A DNA stretch of 64,000 nt from Chloroflexota bacterium. Its GTDB lineage: Bacteria; Chloroflexota; Anaerolineae; J102. Below, in pieces: positions 11,175 through 19,938 of the stretch (position 1 is the stretch's first letter; every line of letters begins with the position of its first letter). A program made the position numbers and the translations under genes. The notes below the pieces were generated by a model. It saw nothing but the letters and a program-made list of their open reading frames with translations, was not told the DNA's origin and made no database searches. The DNA is taken from NCBI GenBank assembly GCA_029782215.1, contig JAKOVD010000066.1, forward strand, positions 35,059 to 99,058. The letters are read 5' to 3'.

Positions 11175-11183
11175 ATTATAGCA
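11175..11183 (-). promoter_or_regulatory. clpC extended -10 promoter
   Basis: TGCTATAAT on the minus strand, 54 bp before the clpC start. No good -35 is visible at 16-18 bp, which fits reliance on the extended -10. No heat-shock CIRCE or CtsR-like repeat was seen. Confidence 0.6.
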
Positions 11184-11250
11184 AACAGGGATGGGCAACC
11201 AGTAACGCCTGTTCCGGTCTGGCCCATTCCCACGGCGTCGAGCCACGGGC

Positions 11251-11297
11251 AAAAAGAAAGGGGGCCAGCCCATCTCATTAGACGGTGCCAGCCCCCC
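11251..11297 (-). terminator. rpsA intrinsic terminator
   Basis: On the minus strand a GC-rich stem of about 10 bp, including wobble pairs (five G at 11296-11292 with five C at 11264-11260), is followed by TTTCTTTTT. It lies just past the rpsA stop. Confidence 0.8.
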
Positions 11298-11328
11298 AAC
11301 TATTACGGGGTTAACAGCGTTGGGTCGC

Positions 11329-12696
11329 CTAGAGGACCGACGCTTCCTCGGCGTCTGCCAGGACTTCGGCCTCGGCTTCCACCTCAGCGTCAGCCATGAG
11401 ACCGGCGTCGGCTTCCAGCTCGGCCTCGGCATCTGCCATCGCCGCCGCCATCGCCGTCTCATCTTCTTCATCCATCAGATCGGTGTCTTCGGCAGCCCAG
11501 TCGATCACGGCGTAGCTGTCTTCACCGGCGCGCTTCAGGCTCAGTCCCATGCGCCGCTTGTCGGGATCGATCTTGATGACGCGGAGGGTGAGCCTTTGGC
11601 CTTCGTGCACCACTTCCTTGGGATGGTTGATGCGCTGGTCAGACAGCTCGCTGATGTGGATCAGACCCTCCAGCTTGCCGTCGACACGGGCAAAGGCGCC
11701 AAAGCTCGTCAGGCGGGTGATCTCGGCATCCACCAGTTGTCCAATGGCGTACTGCTCATGGACGACGCTCCAGGGCTCCGGCATGAGCTGGCGCATGCTG
11801 AGGCCGATGCGCCGCCGGTCGCGGTCGACGCTGATGACCTTGACCTTGACTTCGTCGCCGACCTTGACGACCTCGCTGGGATCCTGGACACGACCCCAAG
11901 AGAGCTCCGACAGGTGGATCAGACCGTCAGCTCCGCCGAGATCAACGAAGGCGCCGAACGACGCCAAGCTGCTGATCATACCGGTGCGGACATCGCCCAC
12001 CTGCAGGTCGGTGAGCAGCTTGGCCTTCTGCTTGCGCCGCCAATCACGCATGGCCTGGCGCTCGGACAGGATCAGGCGGTTGCGGGTGCGGTCGAGCTCG
12101 ATGACCTTGAGCTGGAGCTTCTTGCCCACCAGGCTGGCGAAACGATCCTCGTCGTCGTCGTCCTTCTTGCCTTCGTCGCTGACAAGCTGGGAGGCCGGCA
12201 CAAAACCGCGGGCCTTGCCGACAAAGACAATGACGCCGCCTTTGTTGTAGCCATTGACTTCACCCTCGAACACCTGCTGCGACTCAAGAAGCTCCTCAGC
12301 ATGCTTCCAATCGTACTCCTGGAGCGCTCGAGACAGGGACAGAGTGGCATGGCCTTCGCGGCCTTCGGGTCGCACGACCTGAGCATAGATCTTGTCGCCG
12401 ATCTTCAGACCATCGCGGTGTTCCGCGTCCACCCGTTCGAGATCGCGGGCGGGGATGACTCCTTCCGACTTGGAGCCAATGTCGACGAGGATCTCGGTGT
12501 CGTTGATCCCGACGATGGTGCCTTCGATGGTGTCGCCCACTTCCAGCTCACGCAGGTCGTAGGGATTCTCGCTCAGCAGCAGCTCCATGGGATGGATGGC
12601 TGCGGCGGGAACGCTTTCGACGTCGCTGGCGGTGGACTGCGGGACAGGGCTCACCTCTTGGCCTGGTGTGACCGGTGAGTGTTCAGGGTTGTTCAT
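11329..12696 (-). CDS. rpsA: Ribosomal protein S1 (four S1 domains)
   Basis: A 455-residue S1 protein with four S1/OB RNA-binding repeats, at about residues 50-120, 135-205, 220-290 and 305-375. Typical repeat cores are visible ([56 protein letters not shown]). It anchors mRNA on the 30S subunit. The final 45 residues are a strongly acidic Ala/Glu/Asp-rich tail. GGAGGAGAAGG lies upstream of the ATG but at a long distance. It has its own promoter and terminator, so it is monocistronic. Confidence 0.93.
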   Translation of the reverse strand: MNNPEHSPVTPGQEVSPVPQSTASDVESVPAAAIHPMELLLSENPYDLRELEVGDTIEGTIVGINDTEILVDIGSKSEGVIPARDLERVDAEHRDGLKIGDKIYAQVVRPEGREGHATLSLSRALQEYDWKHAEELLESQQVFEGEVNGYNKGGVIVFVGKARGFVPASQLVSDEGKKDDDDEDRFASLVGKKLQLKVIELDRTRNRLILSERQAMRDWRRKQKAKLLTDLQVGDVRTGMISSLASFGAFVDLGGADGLIHLSELSWGRVQDPSEVVKVGDEVKVKVISVDRDRRRIGLSMRQLMPEPWSVVHEQYAIGQLVDAEITRLTSFGAFARVDGKLEGLIHISELSDQRINHPKEVVHEGQRLTLRVIKIDPDKRRMGLSLKRAGEDSYAVIDWAAEDTDLMDEEDETAMAAAMADAEAELEADAGLMADAEVEAEAEVLADAEEASVL

Positions 12697-12734
12697 AGAA
12701 TGAGAGCCTTCTCCTCCAAATGATTAGGCTGCGA

Positions 12735-12764
12735 AGTATACCTTGAGAAAAGTGAAACACGCAA
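12735..12764 (-). promoter_or_regulatory. rpsA promoter
   Basis: On the minus strand TTGCGT (12764-12759), an 18-bp spacer and TATACT (12740-12735) lie about 40 bp before the rpsA start. Confidence 0.55.
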
Positions 12765-12799
12765 GACAAGCGCACGTATTCCGTTGGGAAAGCGTCAGA

Positions 12800-13180
12800 T
12801 TAGCCTGCGATCGCGACTGCTTCGATCTCGACCAGGGCTCCCGCGGGGAGGCTGGAGACGGCGACGGTGGTGCGGGCAGGGGGCGCGCCGGTGAAGGCCG
12901 CGGCATAGATGGCATTGACGGCGGCGAAATGGCCCATGTCAGTCAGGAAGATCGTGGTCTTGACGATGTGATCCATGCTGGAGCCGGCCTCGGCCAGGAT
13001 GGCGGCCAGGTTGGCCATCACCCGCCTGGCCTGCGCTTCCAGGCCTTCGACCAGCTTGCCGGTGGCAGGATCGATGCCGACCTGACCGGCGGTAAAGACC
13101 AATTGACCGGCTTTCACGCCCTGGGAATAGGGACCGATAGGCGCCGGTGCAGAGTTGGTGCGGATAATCTCGCGGTTCAT
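12800..13180 (-). CDS. ridA: RidA family enamine/imine deaminase
   Basis: A 126-residue RidA (YjgF/UK114) protein, which hydrolyses reactive 2-aminoacrylate-type imines released by PLP enzymes. The family core is complete: PIGPYSQGVKAGQLVFTAGQ at the N-terminus and the signature PARTTVAVSSLPAGALVEIE with its substrate-binding Arg. The ATG at 13180 is preferred over one 12 nt upstream because GGAGG sits 5 nt before it. It follows trmB on the same strand after 68 bp and may be cotranscribed. Confidence 0.95.
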   Translation of the reverse strand: MNREIIRTNSAPAPIGPYSQGVKAGQLVFTAGQVGIDPATGKLVEGLEAQARRVMANLAAILAEAGSSMDHIVKTTIFLTDMGHFAAVNAIYAAAFTGAPPARTTVAVSSLPAGALVEIEAVAIAG

Positions 13181-13248
13181 GGTTGCCTCCATAGGGATGG
13201 GAATTAGGTGGGCGGTGCAGCGCGGAGCCACGGCCTGCGAGGCTGGCT

Positions 13249-14001
13249 CTACCGTCTGACGAAATAGTAGTAGGTGTACGGGCGGCCGGTCTCCTCGCAA
13301 AACGCCTGCCGGGAAGTGGGCGTGGCGCCGGCGAACCGGGCGGCAAGCTGGGGTTGCGTCGGAGTGAAGGCGCCGTGCCCTTCCACCAGGTCCTGGATGA
13401 CCTCGCCGTAGCCGGGGACATCGGTGGCGACGCGCAGCATGCCGCCGGGGTGCAGCAGTTGGGCCAGGAGGTCCACGAAAGGCGGCACGAACAGACGCCG
13501 CGCCTGGTGTTTGGGCTTCCACCAGGGGTCCGGGAACAGAATGTGGAAGACGTCGACGCTGCCAGGCGCCAGCAGCCGTGGCAGGTCGTAGCGGGCATCG
13601 TCGTCGGACAGCCACAGGTTGGCCAGCCCCCGGCGTTCACTCCGTTTGGCCAGGCGCGCTAACAGCTTCCACTTGACCTCAAAGGCCAGGAAATGCCGTT
13701 CGGGGTGCGCTGCCGCCCAGTCCAGGATGAACTCGCCGTAGGCGCTGCCGATCTCGATCTCGAGGGGCGCGGCTGTGAGAAAGGTCTGCAGCCGCTGCCG
13801 GTGTTCAGGACTGGATTCCAGCAACCTGAAGACCGAGGCCGGCTCCGGTGGCAGGGGGTGCAGCCAGCGCGGCCGGCGTTCCGGATTGCCCCCGATCAGC
13901 CCCTTGCCCTGATCGTAGCGCGCAACGGCAACTTCGAGGCGATCGGGATCGATATCGAATTCACTGGGGCCAACGCGGTAAGGAGGGCGAGGTTGGGGCA
14001 T
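13249..14001 (-). CDS. trmB: tRNA (guanine-N7)-methyltransferase TrmB
   Basis: A 250-residue SAM-dependent enzyme that makes m7G46 in the tRNA variable loop. The SAM-binding segment (EIEIGSAYGEFILDWA) is at about residues 80-95, the FPDPWWKPKHQARR motif specific to TrmB near 155, and ATDVPGYGEV and the C-terminal EETGRPYTYYYF complete the family pattern. The usual EIGxGxG reads EIGSAYG. The N-terminal 60 residues are longer than in E. coli. Gene order is trmB then ridA. Confidence 0.93.
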   Translation of the reverse strand: MPQPRPPYRVGPSEFDIDPDRLEVAVARYDQGKGLIGGNPERRPRWLHPLPPEPASVFRLLESSPEHRQRLQTFLTAAPLEIEIGSAYGEFILDWAAAHPERHFLAFEVKWKLLARLAKRSERRGLANLWLSDDDARYDLPRLLAPGSVDVFHILFPDPWWKPKHQARRLFVPPFVDLLAQLLHPGGMLRVATDVPGYGEVIQDLVEGHGAFTPTQPQLAARFAGATPTSRQAFCEETGRPYTYYYFVRR

Positions 14002-14110
14002 GAGATGCGGGACTGCCGGCAGTCCGCCACGATTCTAGCACGGAAACCATCAGGAGGGGGTGGATGGGGTGGCGCTATCTCATCAATCACCCCAGGGCCT
14101 ATCTTGCCCA

Positions 14111-14175
14111 GACCTCCGGGAGGCGGCGGCAGACGCGGGCGGATGGCGAGGTGTTCGTGCCGCCTCCCGGAGGTC
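14111..14175. repeat. 17-bp inverted repeat, CCTCCGGGAGG family
   Basis: A perfect 17-bp inverted repeat (arms 14111-14127 and 14159-14175, 31-bp loop), each arm containing ACCTCCGGGAGGC or its complement. It lies downstream of the broken secreted-protein gene and could act as its terminator. The same core recurs at 62878-62914. The rest of the gap 14002-14191 shows nothing else. Confidence 0.75.
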
Positions 14176-14191
14176 ACTGCCGCTCTCCATA

Positions 14192-14898
14192 TCAGTCGAC
14201 GGACACTTTGAGCAGCGGCAGCCACACCAGCAGTGAAGGCGACGGCGTCATGCTCGTGTCGCACACAATCCGCAGTCCCCGGGCGCCTGCCGGCACAAAG
14301 CCGCAGCCTTGTGCCGTGGCCGCCAGACTCCCGGTGTACAACTCGTCGAGTTGGAGCTCCGCCACCCCGCGGGGCTGCACCTTGTCAGACACGTCGATCG
14401 TGTGCAGTCTGTCGCCCCCACCCTGGCCATCATCCTCCTCGATCAAAAATGCATACTCGCCATAAACGGCAATATCCTGAACATCCGACAACCCAGGAGA
14501 AAAGGTATCAGAGAACAGGCGGATGGGAACAAAGGGGTTGGACACATCAATGACCCTGAAGATGCTTCCCCCGCCAGAGGTAACCGCGTACTGGGTACAA
14601 TCATTCTTTCGAACCAAAGCGATAGAGCTTGTATAGTTGTCATTGGCTTCACCACTGACCATGCCTTTGACAACGGCTTGAAGGGGATTCGTAATGTCGA
14701 GGATAGCCATGCCGTTGGTGAAGCCGACATAGGCATAGTCGCCACAGCTATCGCCAGCACCTCGTCGTCGAACTGGACAATGGCCTCGGCAGCCTGGGGT
14801 GGGCCGCCTGGCGCCGCCGGCACCTGCGAGGTCGCCAGCAGCGGCGCCGCCACCAGCACGGTCGCGAACAATAACACCCGCACAAGACGCATTTTCAT
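14192..14898 (-). pseudogene. Frameshifted secreted LVIVD-type repeat protein
   Basis: Two overlapping frames form one gene. The first starts at the ATG at 14898 (AGAGG eight bases upstream) and encodes a signal peptide (MKMRLVRVLLFATVLVAAPLLA) and the beginning of a repeat domain (FDDEVLAIAV). The second continues with YAYVGFTNGMAILDITNP and then DIAVYGEYAFLIEEDD and RLHTIDVSD, typical of LVIVD/beta-propeller repeats. The frames join near 14745; restoring one G (AV-GDYAYVG) would reunite them. The product is short for this family and ends in VWLPLLKVSVD. It is either a real one-base deletion or a sequencing error. Confidence 0.7.
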
Positions 14899-15024
14899 GT
14901 TCGATGCCTCTGCAAGCGGTCCCCGCACTCCAATATGTAATTTTCAGTCCATTCTTGCCTGGCGGTGCGGTGCAGACGCCGGCTAGAGGCGCCGGCAGGC
15001 ACGCCGTGGTCAGGCGCTAAACGT

Positions 15025-16254
15025 TCACGCCCTGGCCGAATAGGTCTGTCCCAGGCCTCTGTCTCCATCTGTGGTCGCCGTGTACGCGCCATCGAGCAGC
15101 CCTTTGTACAGAGTCTCATAGCGCTCCACCGTGCTTTCCATGCCGTGATGCCGAGCTCTTTCCAGGCTGGCAAGTCCCATTTGCCGCCAGGAGGCCGGAT
15201 CATCGGCAAACAAGGCCAGGCAGCGCGCCGCATCCGCCGCATCGCCGGGACGGAACAGGTAACCGTTGACGCCGTCACTGGCCAGCTCGGGCAGCGCCAC
15301 AGCGTTGGCCAGCAGCACCGGGCGCCCGCAGGCCATGGCTTCCAGCGTCGCAATGCTCAGCAGTTCCGCCTCGCTCGGCATGGCAAACAGATCGGCGCTG
15401 TTCAGCAGCGCCGGTAAGTCCTCGCCCGGGACGAAGCCGGTGAACCGGACGCGGTCGCCAAGGTTGAGCCTGTCTGCCAAGGCTTGCAGACCCTTGTCGG
15501 CAGCTCCGCGTCCGGCAATAGCCAGTTGGATATCGTCGCGCGGCAGCAGGTACAGCGCTTCCAAGAGCACGTCAAGCCGCTTTTCGCGGTCGACCCGGCC
15601 CACAAACAGCACAACCGTCCGCTCAGGGTCGAGTCCGTACCGCAGCCGGATGGCGCGCCTATCCACCCCAGGGTCGGGACGGAAACGCTTGAGGTCAATG
15701 CCGCACGACACCGGATAGACGGGGACGTGTAGCCCCTGGGCGCGGAGCAGAGCCGCGGCCGCATGCGACTGGGCCGTCGCCAGGTCGAGCCGGTTGTAGA
15801 CCTCGAGCATCCACTTCCACATCATCCGCCTGTACACCGGACTCACACGCGAGATCACAGGTACGTAGGCTGCCAGGTTCTCGGGCATGAAGTGATTGGT
15901 GCCGATCAACCTGATGCGGCGGCGCTGCGCCACCTGGACGACATCGCGGCTCAGGGGATAGTGGTCCTGGACGTGGACGATCTCCGGCCCGAATGACTCG
16001 AAGATGCGCTGAATGGCCCCTTCCGAGAACAGGGAGAAATAGACGTTGGAGCGAATCCTGTTCAGATTGGCCGACTTCAACGCTTCGATGCGGACCATGC
16101 TGCGCGTGGCGCTGTACGGAGATCCTGTTTCGGAGGGGAGCACCGACACTACTTCGTGACCAAGCCGCGCCAGTCCTTCCGTCAGGTTCTGGGTAAAGAC
16201 GGCCTGTCCATTAGAGGCAGGGTAGTTGGCTGTCCCCGCAATCAAGATACGCAT
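15025..16254 (-). CDS. GT4-family glycosyltransferase
   Basis: A 409-residue GT-B-fold retaining glycosyltransferase. The N-terminal acceptor domain starts MRILIAGTANYPASNGQAVFTQNL. The donor domain contains VLFVGRVDREKRLDVLLEAL near residue 215 and the nucleotide-sugar-binding PSEAELLSIATLEAMACGRPVLL near 300, with the EX7E-type glutamates. It most resembles 1,2-diacylglycerol or phosphatidylinositol mannosyl/glucosyltransferases, so a glycolipid product is plausible but unproven. It follows the DedA-like gene by 18 bp and the membrane protein gene further upstream, suggesting one envelope operon. Confidence 0.9.
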   Translation of the reverse strand: MRILIAGTANYPASNGQAVFTQNLTEGLARLGHEVVSVLPSETGSPYSATRSMVRIEALKSANLNRIRSNVYFSLFSEGAIQRIFESFGPEIVHVQDHYPLSRDVVQVAQRRRIRLIGTNHFMPENLAAYVPVISRVSPVYRRMMWKWMLEVYNRLDLATAQSHAAAALLRAQGLHVPVYPVSCGIDLKRFRPDPGVDRRAIRLRYGLDPERTVVLFVGRVDREKRLDVLLEALYLLPRDDIQLAIAGRGAADKGLQALADRLNLGDRVRFTGFVPGEDLPALLNSADLFAMPSEAELLSIATLEAMACGRPVLLANAVALPELASDGVNGYLFRPGDAADAARCLALFADDPASWRQMGLASLERARHHGMESTVERYETLYKGLLDGAYTATTDGDRGLGQTYSARA

Positions 16255-16272
16255 GCGCTTTCTCGAAAGGAG

Positions 16273-16899
16273 CTATGGTTGGGTGTCGGTCAAGGAGTCC
16301 GGCTCTGACTCCTCGGCTTTGCGCAGGATGCGACGGCTCAGCCAGACCAGGAAGACCACGAAGAACACCGAGCCGCCGAGGGCCACATACTCAAGCCCTT
16401 GTTCGACCTGCTTGATGGCAGAGGTAGCATAATAGCCGATGACTACCAGTGTACCAGTCCAGATGACTTCTCCTGCAAACAGCGCTGGGAACCAATGGCG
16501 CCAGCGCGCCTTGATCAGGCCTGCGGCGACAAGCGAGGGGATCATCAGGCTCATCGACAACTTGGCCAGGAACAGGACCTGGGGCGTGTTCCTGCGCATG
16601 TGGTCCTGCAGGCGCTGAGCGTGCTTTGGGTCGACGCCCAGGCGGTGCCCCAGGCGATCGATCCATTCGACTTTTCCCAGGTAGCCGAGTGTATACCAAA
16701 GGGTGTCTGCTGTCAGGTTGCCAACTGAGGCGGCGACGAAGACCAGACCCGGGCGCATCAGGCCGGCTGCCGCGGCTGCCGCCCCCGCCAGCGTTGCCAC
16801 CGGACCCTCGATGGCGGTGAGTACTGCCAGGATCAAGTACGACCAGGCTCCCCATTCGGAGAGCTGGAGGTTTCGCAGAGAGTTAAGAAGGTCTTGCAT
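16273..16899 (-). CDS. DedA/VTT family membrane protein
   Basis: A 208-residue polytopic protein with the VTT (DedA) domain. It begins with an amphipathic segment, then AVLTAIEGPVATLAGAAAAAAGLM, SVGNLTADTLWYTLGYLGK, and the conserved FLAKLSMSLMIPSLVAAGLIK stretch matching the DedA F-G-R-hx-P region in degenerate form. About five membrane segments and a charged C-terminal tail (RRILRKAEESEPDS) follow. DedA proteins act as lipid flippases or in proton-dependent envelope homeostasis. Its place between a large membrane protein and a glycolipid-type transferase supports an envelope role. Confidence 0.82.
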   Translation of the reverse strand: MQDLLNSLRNLQLSEWGAWSYLILAVLTAIEGPVATLAGAAAAAAGLMRPGLVFVAASVGNLTADTLWYTLGYLGKVEWIDRLGHRLGVDPKHAQRLQDHMRRNTPQVLFLAKLSMSLMIPSLVAAGLIKARWRHWFPALFAGEVIWTGTLVVIGYYATSAIKQVEQGLEYVALGGSVFFVVFLVWLSRRILRKAEESEPDSLTDTQP

Positions 16900-16935
16900 G
16901 AATCGGAGTCACCGGTGGACTGCGGTTGTACGCCG

Positions 16936-19788
16936 CTACTGTTCCTGCCACTCCAGGTTCAAGAGGGCGAAGCTCGGCATTGGCCCTGTCAGCCCATCGC
17001 CTACGCTCACGGTGACGGGCCACAAGTCGGAAACGACCTCCGCTGCGGTTCCTGGCGCCGCACCCTTGACGCCGATGAAGCCGTGAGCGCGGCGTAACTG
17101 GCCGCGGATGTCACTGGACACGCCCAGGCTGCGCAGGGCGTCCAGGGCGTCCTGGCCCAGGTTCAGGGCGGCGGCGTCCCGCACGGCCCCGGCGACGATG
17201 GCGCCAGGCGGCAAGGCCGCCACCCAATCCGCTAACCGTTTGCTTTCGCCCGGGGTGCGGGGGTCGTGGGTGTCGAAGGTGCCGGCCGCGATCACCTGGC
17301 CTGTGTCGGGCGTGAGCGCCACCAGATTATAACCGCGTCGATTCGGGCTCCGATCGACGCCATTGACATAAATGTGGCCGAAGTCACCGGTGTCCTTGCC
17401 GGCGCTGCGGACGGTGATATGGACGGGGCTGTTGGCCCCGGTGGCGCCGATGTTGCGCGTTCCCATCGTCAGGGCGCTGGGGTCAGCCGTCCGGCTGGCA
17501 TGCAGCTCAAGCGAGCGCGGGAAGCCATCAGCCTGCGGCGGCAGCGGCAGGGCCAGGTGATTGACGCCCTTCTGAAGCTGGCTGGAGGCGATCTCCCGCC
17601 CGTCCAGGCGCGCTGAGAGGGTCTGCGCCGCCGGGCTGTAGAGCGCCAGCCGCAGCTCGGCCGGCCGGGAGGCTGCGGGGACAAGCAGGCCAGCGTCTGG
17701 CCGCGTGGCCCAGCGGACGATCGGGTTGGCGTACTGGTCAACTGTGCCCCACTGCACCGGCGCCCCCCAGCCCTCGCCCAGGTAGCTTGCCATCTCGGCA
17801 TCGGCAGGCGACAAGGACGCACCCGTGCGTGCGTCCGGCCACCGCGCTTCGTAGCGAGCGATGCCGTCGTGCACGTCCGCCAGGTCAAGGGGGAAGAGCG
17901 CCGTCAGGGCTGCTTCGAAATCGGCCGGGACCTTGTCCCGGTGGACCAGGACGGTGTGAACGTTCAGGAACTGGAGCAATTGGGGGCCGAGGGCCTGGGC
18001 GCGCTGGAAATCCTCGGCCGGCACGCTGCGACCGTCCTGAAGGGCCGCCAACACGCCGATCACGGGGTGCTCCAGGAAGTACTGGAACTTGGACTCAGGA
18101 TTGCGGCTGGTGTTGCCGCCGAGCAGCGGCCGGCCATGAAAGGTCTGATACCACTGCTCGAACATGATGACCACGTCCGATTTGCCAAACACATTGAAAC
18201 CGTTGCGCCATCCCACCGGCAGGTCTAGCAGGGCCCCGTCGCGACCATCGGCGGCGACGGCGTCATAGGCCGGCGGCAGGCGCAAGTCGGACAATGGCAA
18301 GGGCAGCGAGAGGTGCTCGAAGAGCAGCAGGGCGGACAGCGCAACCGCAGCCCACGTGCGCTGCCGCGGGCGCAGGCGGCCGAGAAGGGCGGCGGCGCCC
18401 AGCGCCACCAGGATGCTGAGCCCCAGGAGGATGAGGACGCTGTAGCGGCTGGGGTAGCGGTTGGCCTGGAAGAAGGGAATGCGAGCCAGCAGCACAAACG
18501 GCCCCGGAATGCCTGTGTCACTGCCGTTGAAGCGCAGGCTGGGACCCAGCGCCGCCCAGGTGAAGGCTAAGGTCAGACCCGCGACAAGCCACACCCACGC
18601 CTGCCGCCGGTGAGTCCAGAGCCCCCAGAGCGCGAGCGCCACGGCCACATAGCCAAAGAAGAGGTGCTGGCCTTTGTTGACCTGGAATTGGGCGCCGTCG
18701 GGGCGCAAGGCCGGGTTGTCGCTGATGGCGCGGATGATGCCGCCCAAGAGAGGATGGAGCTGCGTGGGAAAGAAAAAGCCCGCGAGATCGGCGGAGAAGA
18801 TATCGGCGAAGCCGCTGCCTTCCACCAAAAAGTCGCCCTGGGCCCGCAGATCGGGCAGCATGGCGGCCAGGAAGGGGAGCAGGCCGAGCAGGAACAGGAA
18901 AGCCGCGAGAATCAAGTTAAAGGTTGAACGTTGAAGGTTGAACGTTGAACGTTCAACCTTCAGCTTCGATACCATCCATCCTACGGCAACCAGTATCCCC
19001 ACCATCGCCACCATCAGCGCCGCAAAGCTGCCGAAAGTCAGCTCCGCCCAGGTTTGCAGCACCAGGAAGAGTCCCAGCATGGCGCCGTTTCGCCACTGCC
19101 AGGGTGAGCGCAGGCTGCGCACAAGATAGAGCGCTACGAACGGCAGCCACTGCGAAGACGCGACGTTGAACTGTCCCAGGGCGGCGTAGAACATCTTGGA
19201 CGAGGCGAACGCATAGAGCAGCGCCGCCAAAAAGGCAGCCAGCCGCAGGTCACGAGTTGCGGGTGGGAGGTCACGGGTGGCGGGTGGCGGCGTTTCGCCA
19301 CCTTTCGGGCTTGAGCCGCCAAGGGTGGAACTTGCGACCTGCGACCTGCGACCTGCTACCTGCCCCTTGCCATCTGCGACCTGCCGCCTGCTGCCTGCTA
19401 CCAGGAGTTCCATCGCCAACAGGTAGGCGCCAAATCCCCCGATCACGAAGCTGCTCAGAAGCAGCAGGTTGCTGGCGAGGATGACCGAGATGGCAAGCTG
19501 CAAGGGGATGCTGAGGGCGCCGTTCAGCAGCGTCAAGGTGTAGAAGGCCAGATTGATGCCCACGGGATAGAACAGGCTGTCGCCGTTGAACACGTTCACT
19601 AGCCCGGTGGTCTGCCCCGCGCCATCCACCCAGCTATGCTTTGCCCACCAAAGGTTCCATGTCAGTGCCGGATCGTCGATGCCGTCGCCGGGGACATGTG
19701 TCAGCGCATGCGGGAGCAGCGGCCACGTCAGCAGCAGGCTGAACAAGGCCAGGAGCAACAGGATCCACAGCGACCGGGTTCGGGACAT
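16936..19788 (-). CDS. Large polytopic membrane protein, GT-C-like, unknown function
   Basis: About 950 residues from the ATG at 19788 (a TTG-started extension to 19815 runs into repeat DNA). The first 500 residues carry some 10-12 membrane segments. The first loop (DGIDDPALTWNLWWAKHSW) holds an acidic motif like that of GT-C glycosyltransferases and YfhO-type proteins. The last 450 residues are mostly soluble, probably periplasmic, and end in a beta-rich domain. Two in-frame insertions made of heptad repeats sit in loops: GSRRQVADGKGQVAGRRSQ with PPATRDLPPATRDL, and VERSTFNLQRSTFN. A polymer or lipid-linked sugar role is suggested by neighbours only. Confidence 0.6.
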   Translation of the reverse strand: MSRTRSLWILLLLALFSLLLTWPLLPHALTHVPGDGIDDPALTWNLWWAKHSWVDGAGQTTGLVNVFNGDSLFYPVGINLAFYTLTLLNGALSIPLQLAISVILASNLLLLSSFVIGGFGAYLLAMELLVAGSRRQVADGKGQVAGRRSQVASSTLGGSSPKGGETPPPATRDLPPATRDLRLAAFLAALLYAFASSKMFYAALGQFNVASSQWLPFVALYLVRSLRSPWQWRNGAMLGLFLVLQTWAELTFGSFAALMVAMVGILVAVGWMVSKLKVERSTFNLQRSTFNLILAAFLFLLGLLPFLAAMLPDLRAQGDFLVEGSGFADIFSADLAGFFFPTQLHPLLGGIIRAISDNPALRPDGAQFQVNKGQHLFFGYVAVALALWGLWTHRRQAWVWLVAGLTLAFTWAALGPSLRFNGSDTGIPGPFVLLARIPFFQANRYPSRYSVLILLGLSILVALGAAALLGRLRPRQRTWAAVALSALLLFEHLSLPLPLSDLRLPPAYDAVAADGRDGALLDLPVGWRNGFNVFGKSDVVIMFEQWYQTFHGRPLLGGNTSRNPESKFQYFLEHPVIGVLAALQDGRSVPAEDFQRAQALGPQLLQFLNVHTVLVHRDKVPADFEAALTALFPLDLADVHDGIARYEARWPDARTGASLSPADAEMASYLGEGWGAPVQWGTVDQYANPIVRWATRPDAGLLVPAASRPAELRLALYSPAAQTLSARLDGREIASSQLQKGVNHLALPLPPQADGFPRSLELHASRTADPSALTMGTRNIGATGANSPVHITVRSAGKDTGDFGHIYVNGVDRSPNRRGYNLVALTPDTGQVIAAGTFDTHDPRTPGESKRLADWVAALPPGAIVAGAVRDAAALNLGQDALDALRSLGVSSDIRGQLRRAHGFIGVKGAAPGTAAEVVSDLWPVTVSVGDGLTGPMPSFALLNLEWQEQ
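18921..18962. repeat. In-frame heptad array, AGGTTGA/ACGTTGA class
   Basis: Six exact 7-bp units (AGGTTGA, ACGTTGA, AGGTTGA, ACGTTGA, ACGTTCA, ACCTTCA), 42 bp, partly self-complementary. It adds 14 residues to a loop of the membrane protein without breaking the frame. Confidence 0.85.
19248..19402. repeat. Double in-frame heptad array inside the membrane protein gene
   Basis: 19248-19289 holds six units (GGTCACG, AGTTGCG, GGTGGGA, GGTCACG, GGTGGCG, GGTGGCG). 19333-19402 holds ten units of TGCGACC type (TGCGACC three times, TGCTACC, TGCCCCT, TGCCATC, TGCGACC, TGCCGCC, TGCTGCC, TGCTACC). The 43 bp between them are not periodic. All of it is read through in frame. Confidence 0.85.
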
Positions 19789-19801
19789 AATCCAAGTGTG
19801 G

Positions 19802-19836
19802 GGTGTGATGTGCAAGGTGTCAAGTGACAGGAGTCA
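19802..19836. repeat. Degenerate heptad array at the membrane protein start
   Basis: Five weak 7-bp units (GGTGTGA, TGTGCAA, GGTGTCA, AGTGACA, GGAGTCA) lie just upstream of the ATG at 19788 on the minus strand. Confidence 0.5.
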
Positions 19837-19864
19837 TGAGCGCGCACGCCTGGAGTCATGTCGC

Positions 19865-19894
19865 TTGGCTCCGATCTCAGCTTCCTGCTAGAAT
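19865..19894 (+). promoter_or_regulatory. OsmC gene promoter
   Basis: TTGGCT (19865-19870), an 18-bp spacer and TGC-TAGAAT (hexamer 19889-19894), 45 bp before the ATG. Confidence 0.6.
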
Positions 19895-19938
19895 GCTCCC
19901 AACTTCACAGGCAGGACGCGCCAAAGGAATCGCACTGC

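Noticed and set aside
11320..12678. 452-codon open frame opposite rpsA
   Set aside because: Antisense shadow of the S1 repeats; no ribosome-binding site or family resemblance.
19248..19402. Possible CRISPR array
   Set aside because: Units are 7 bp and contiguous, with no spacers and no cas genes nearby.
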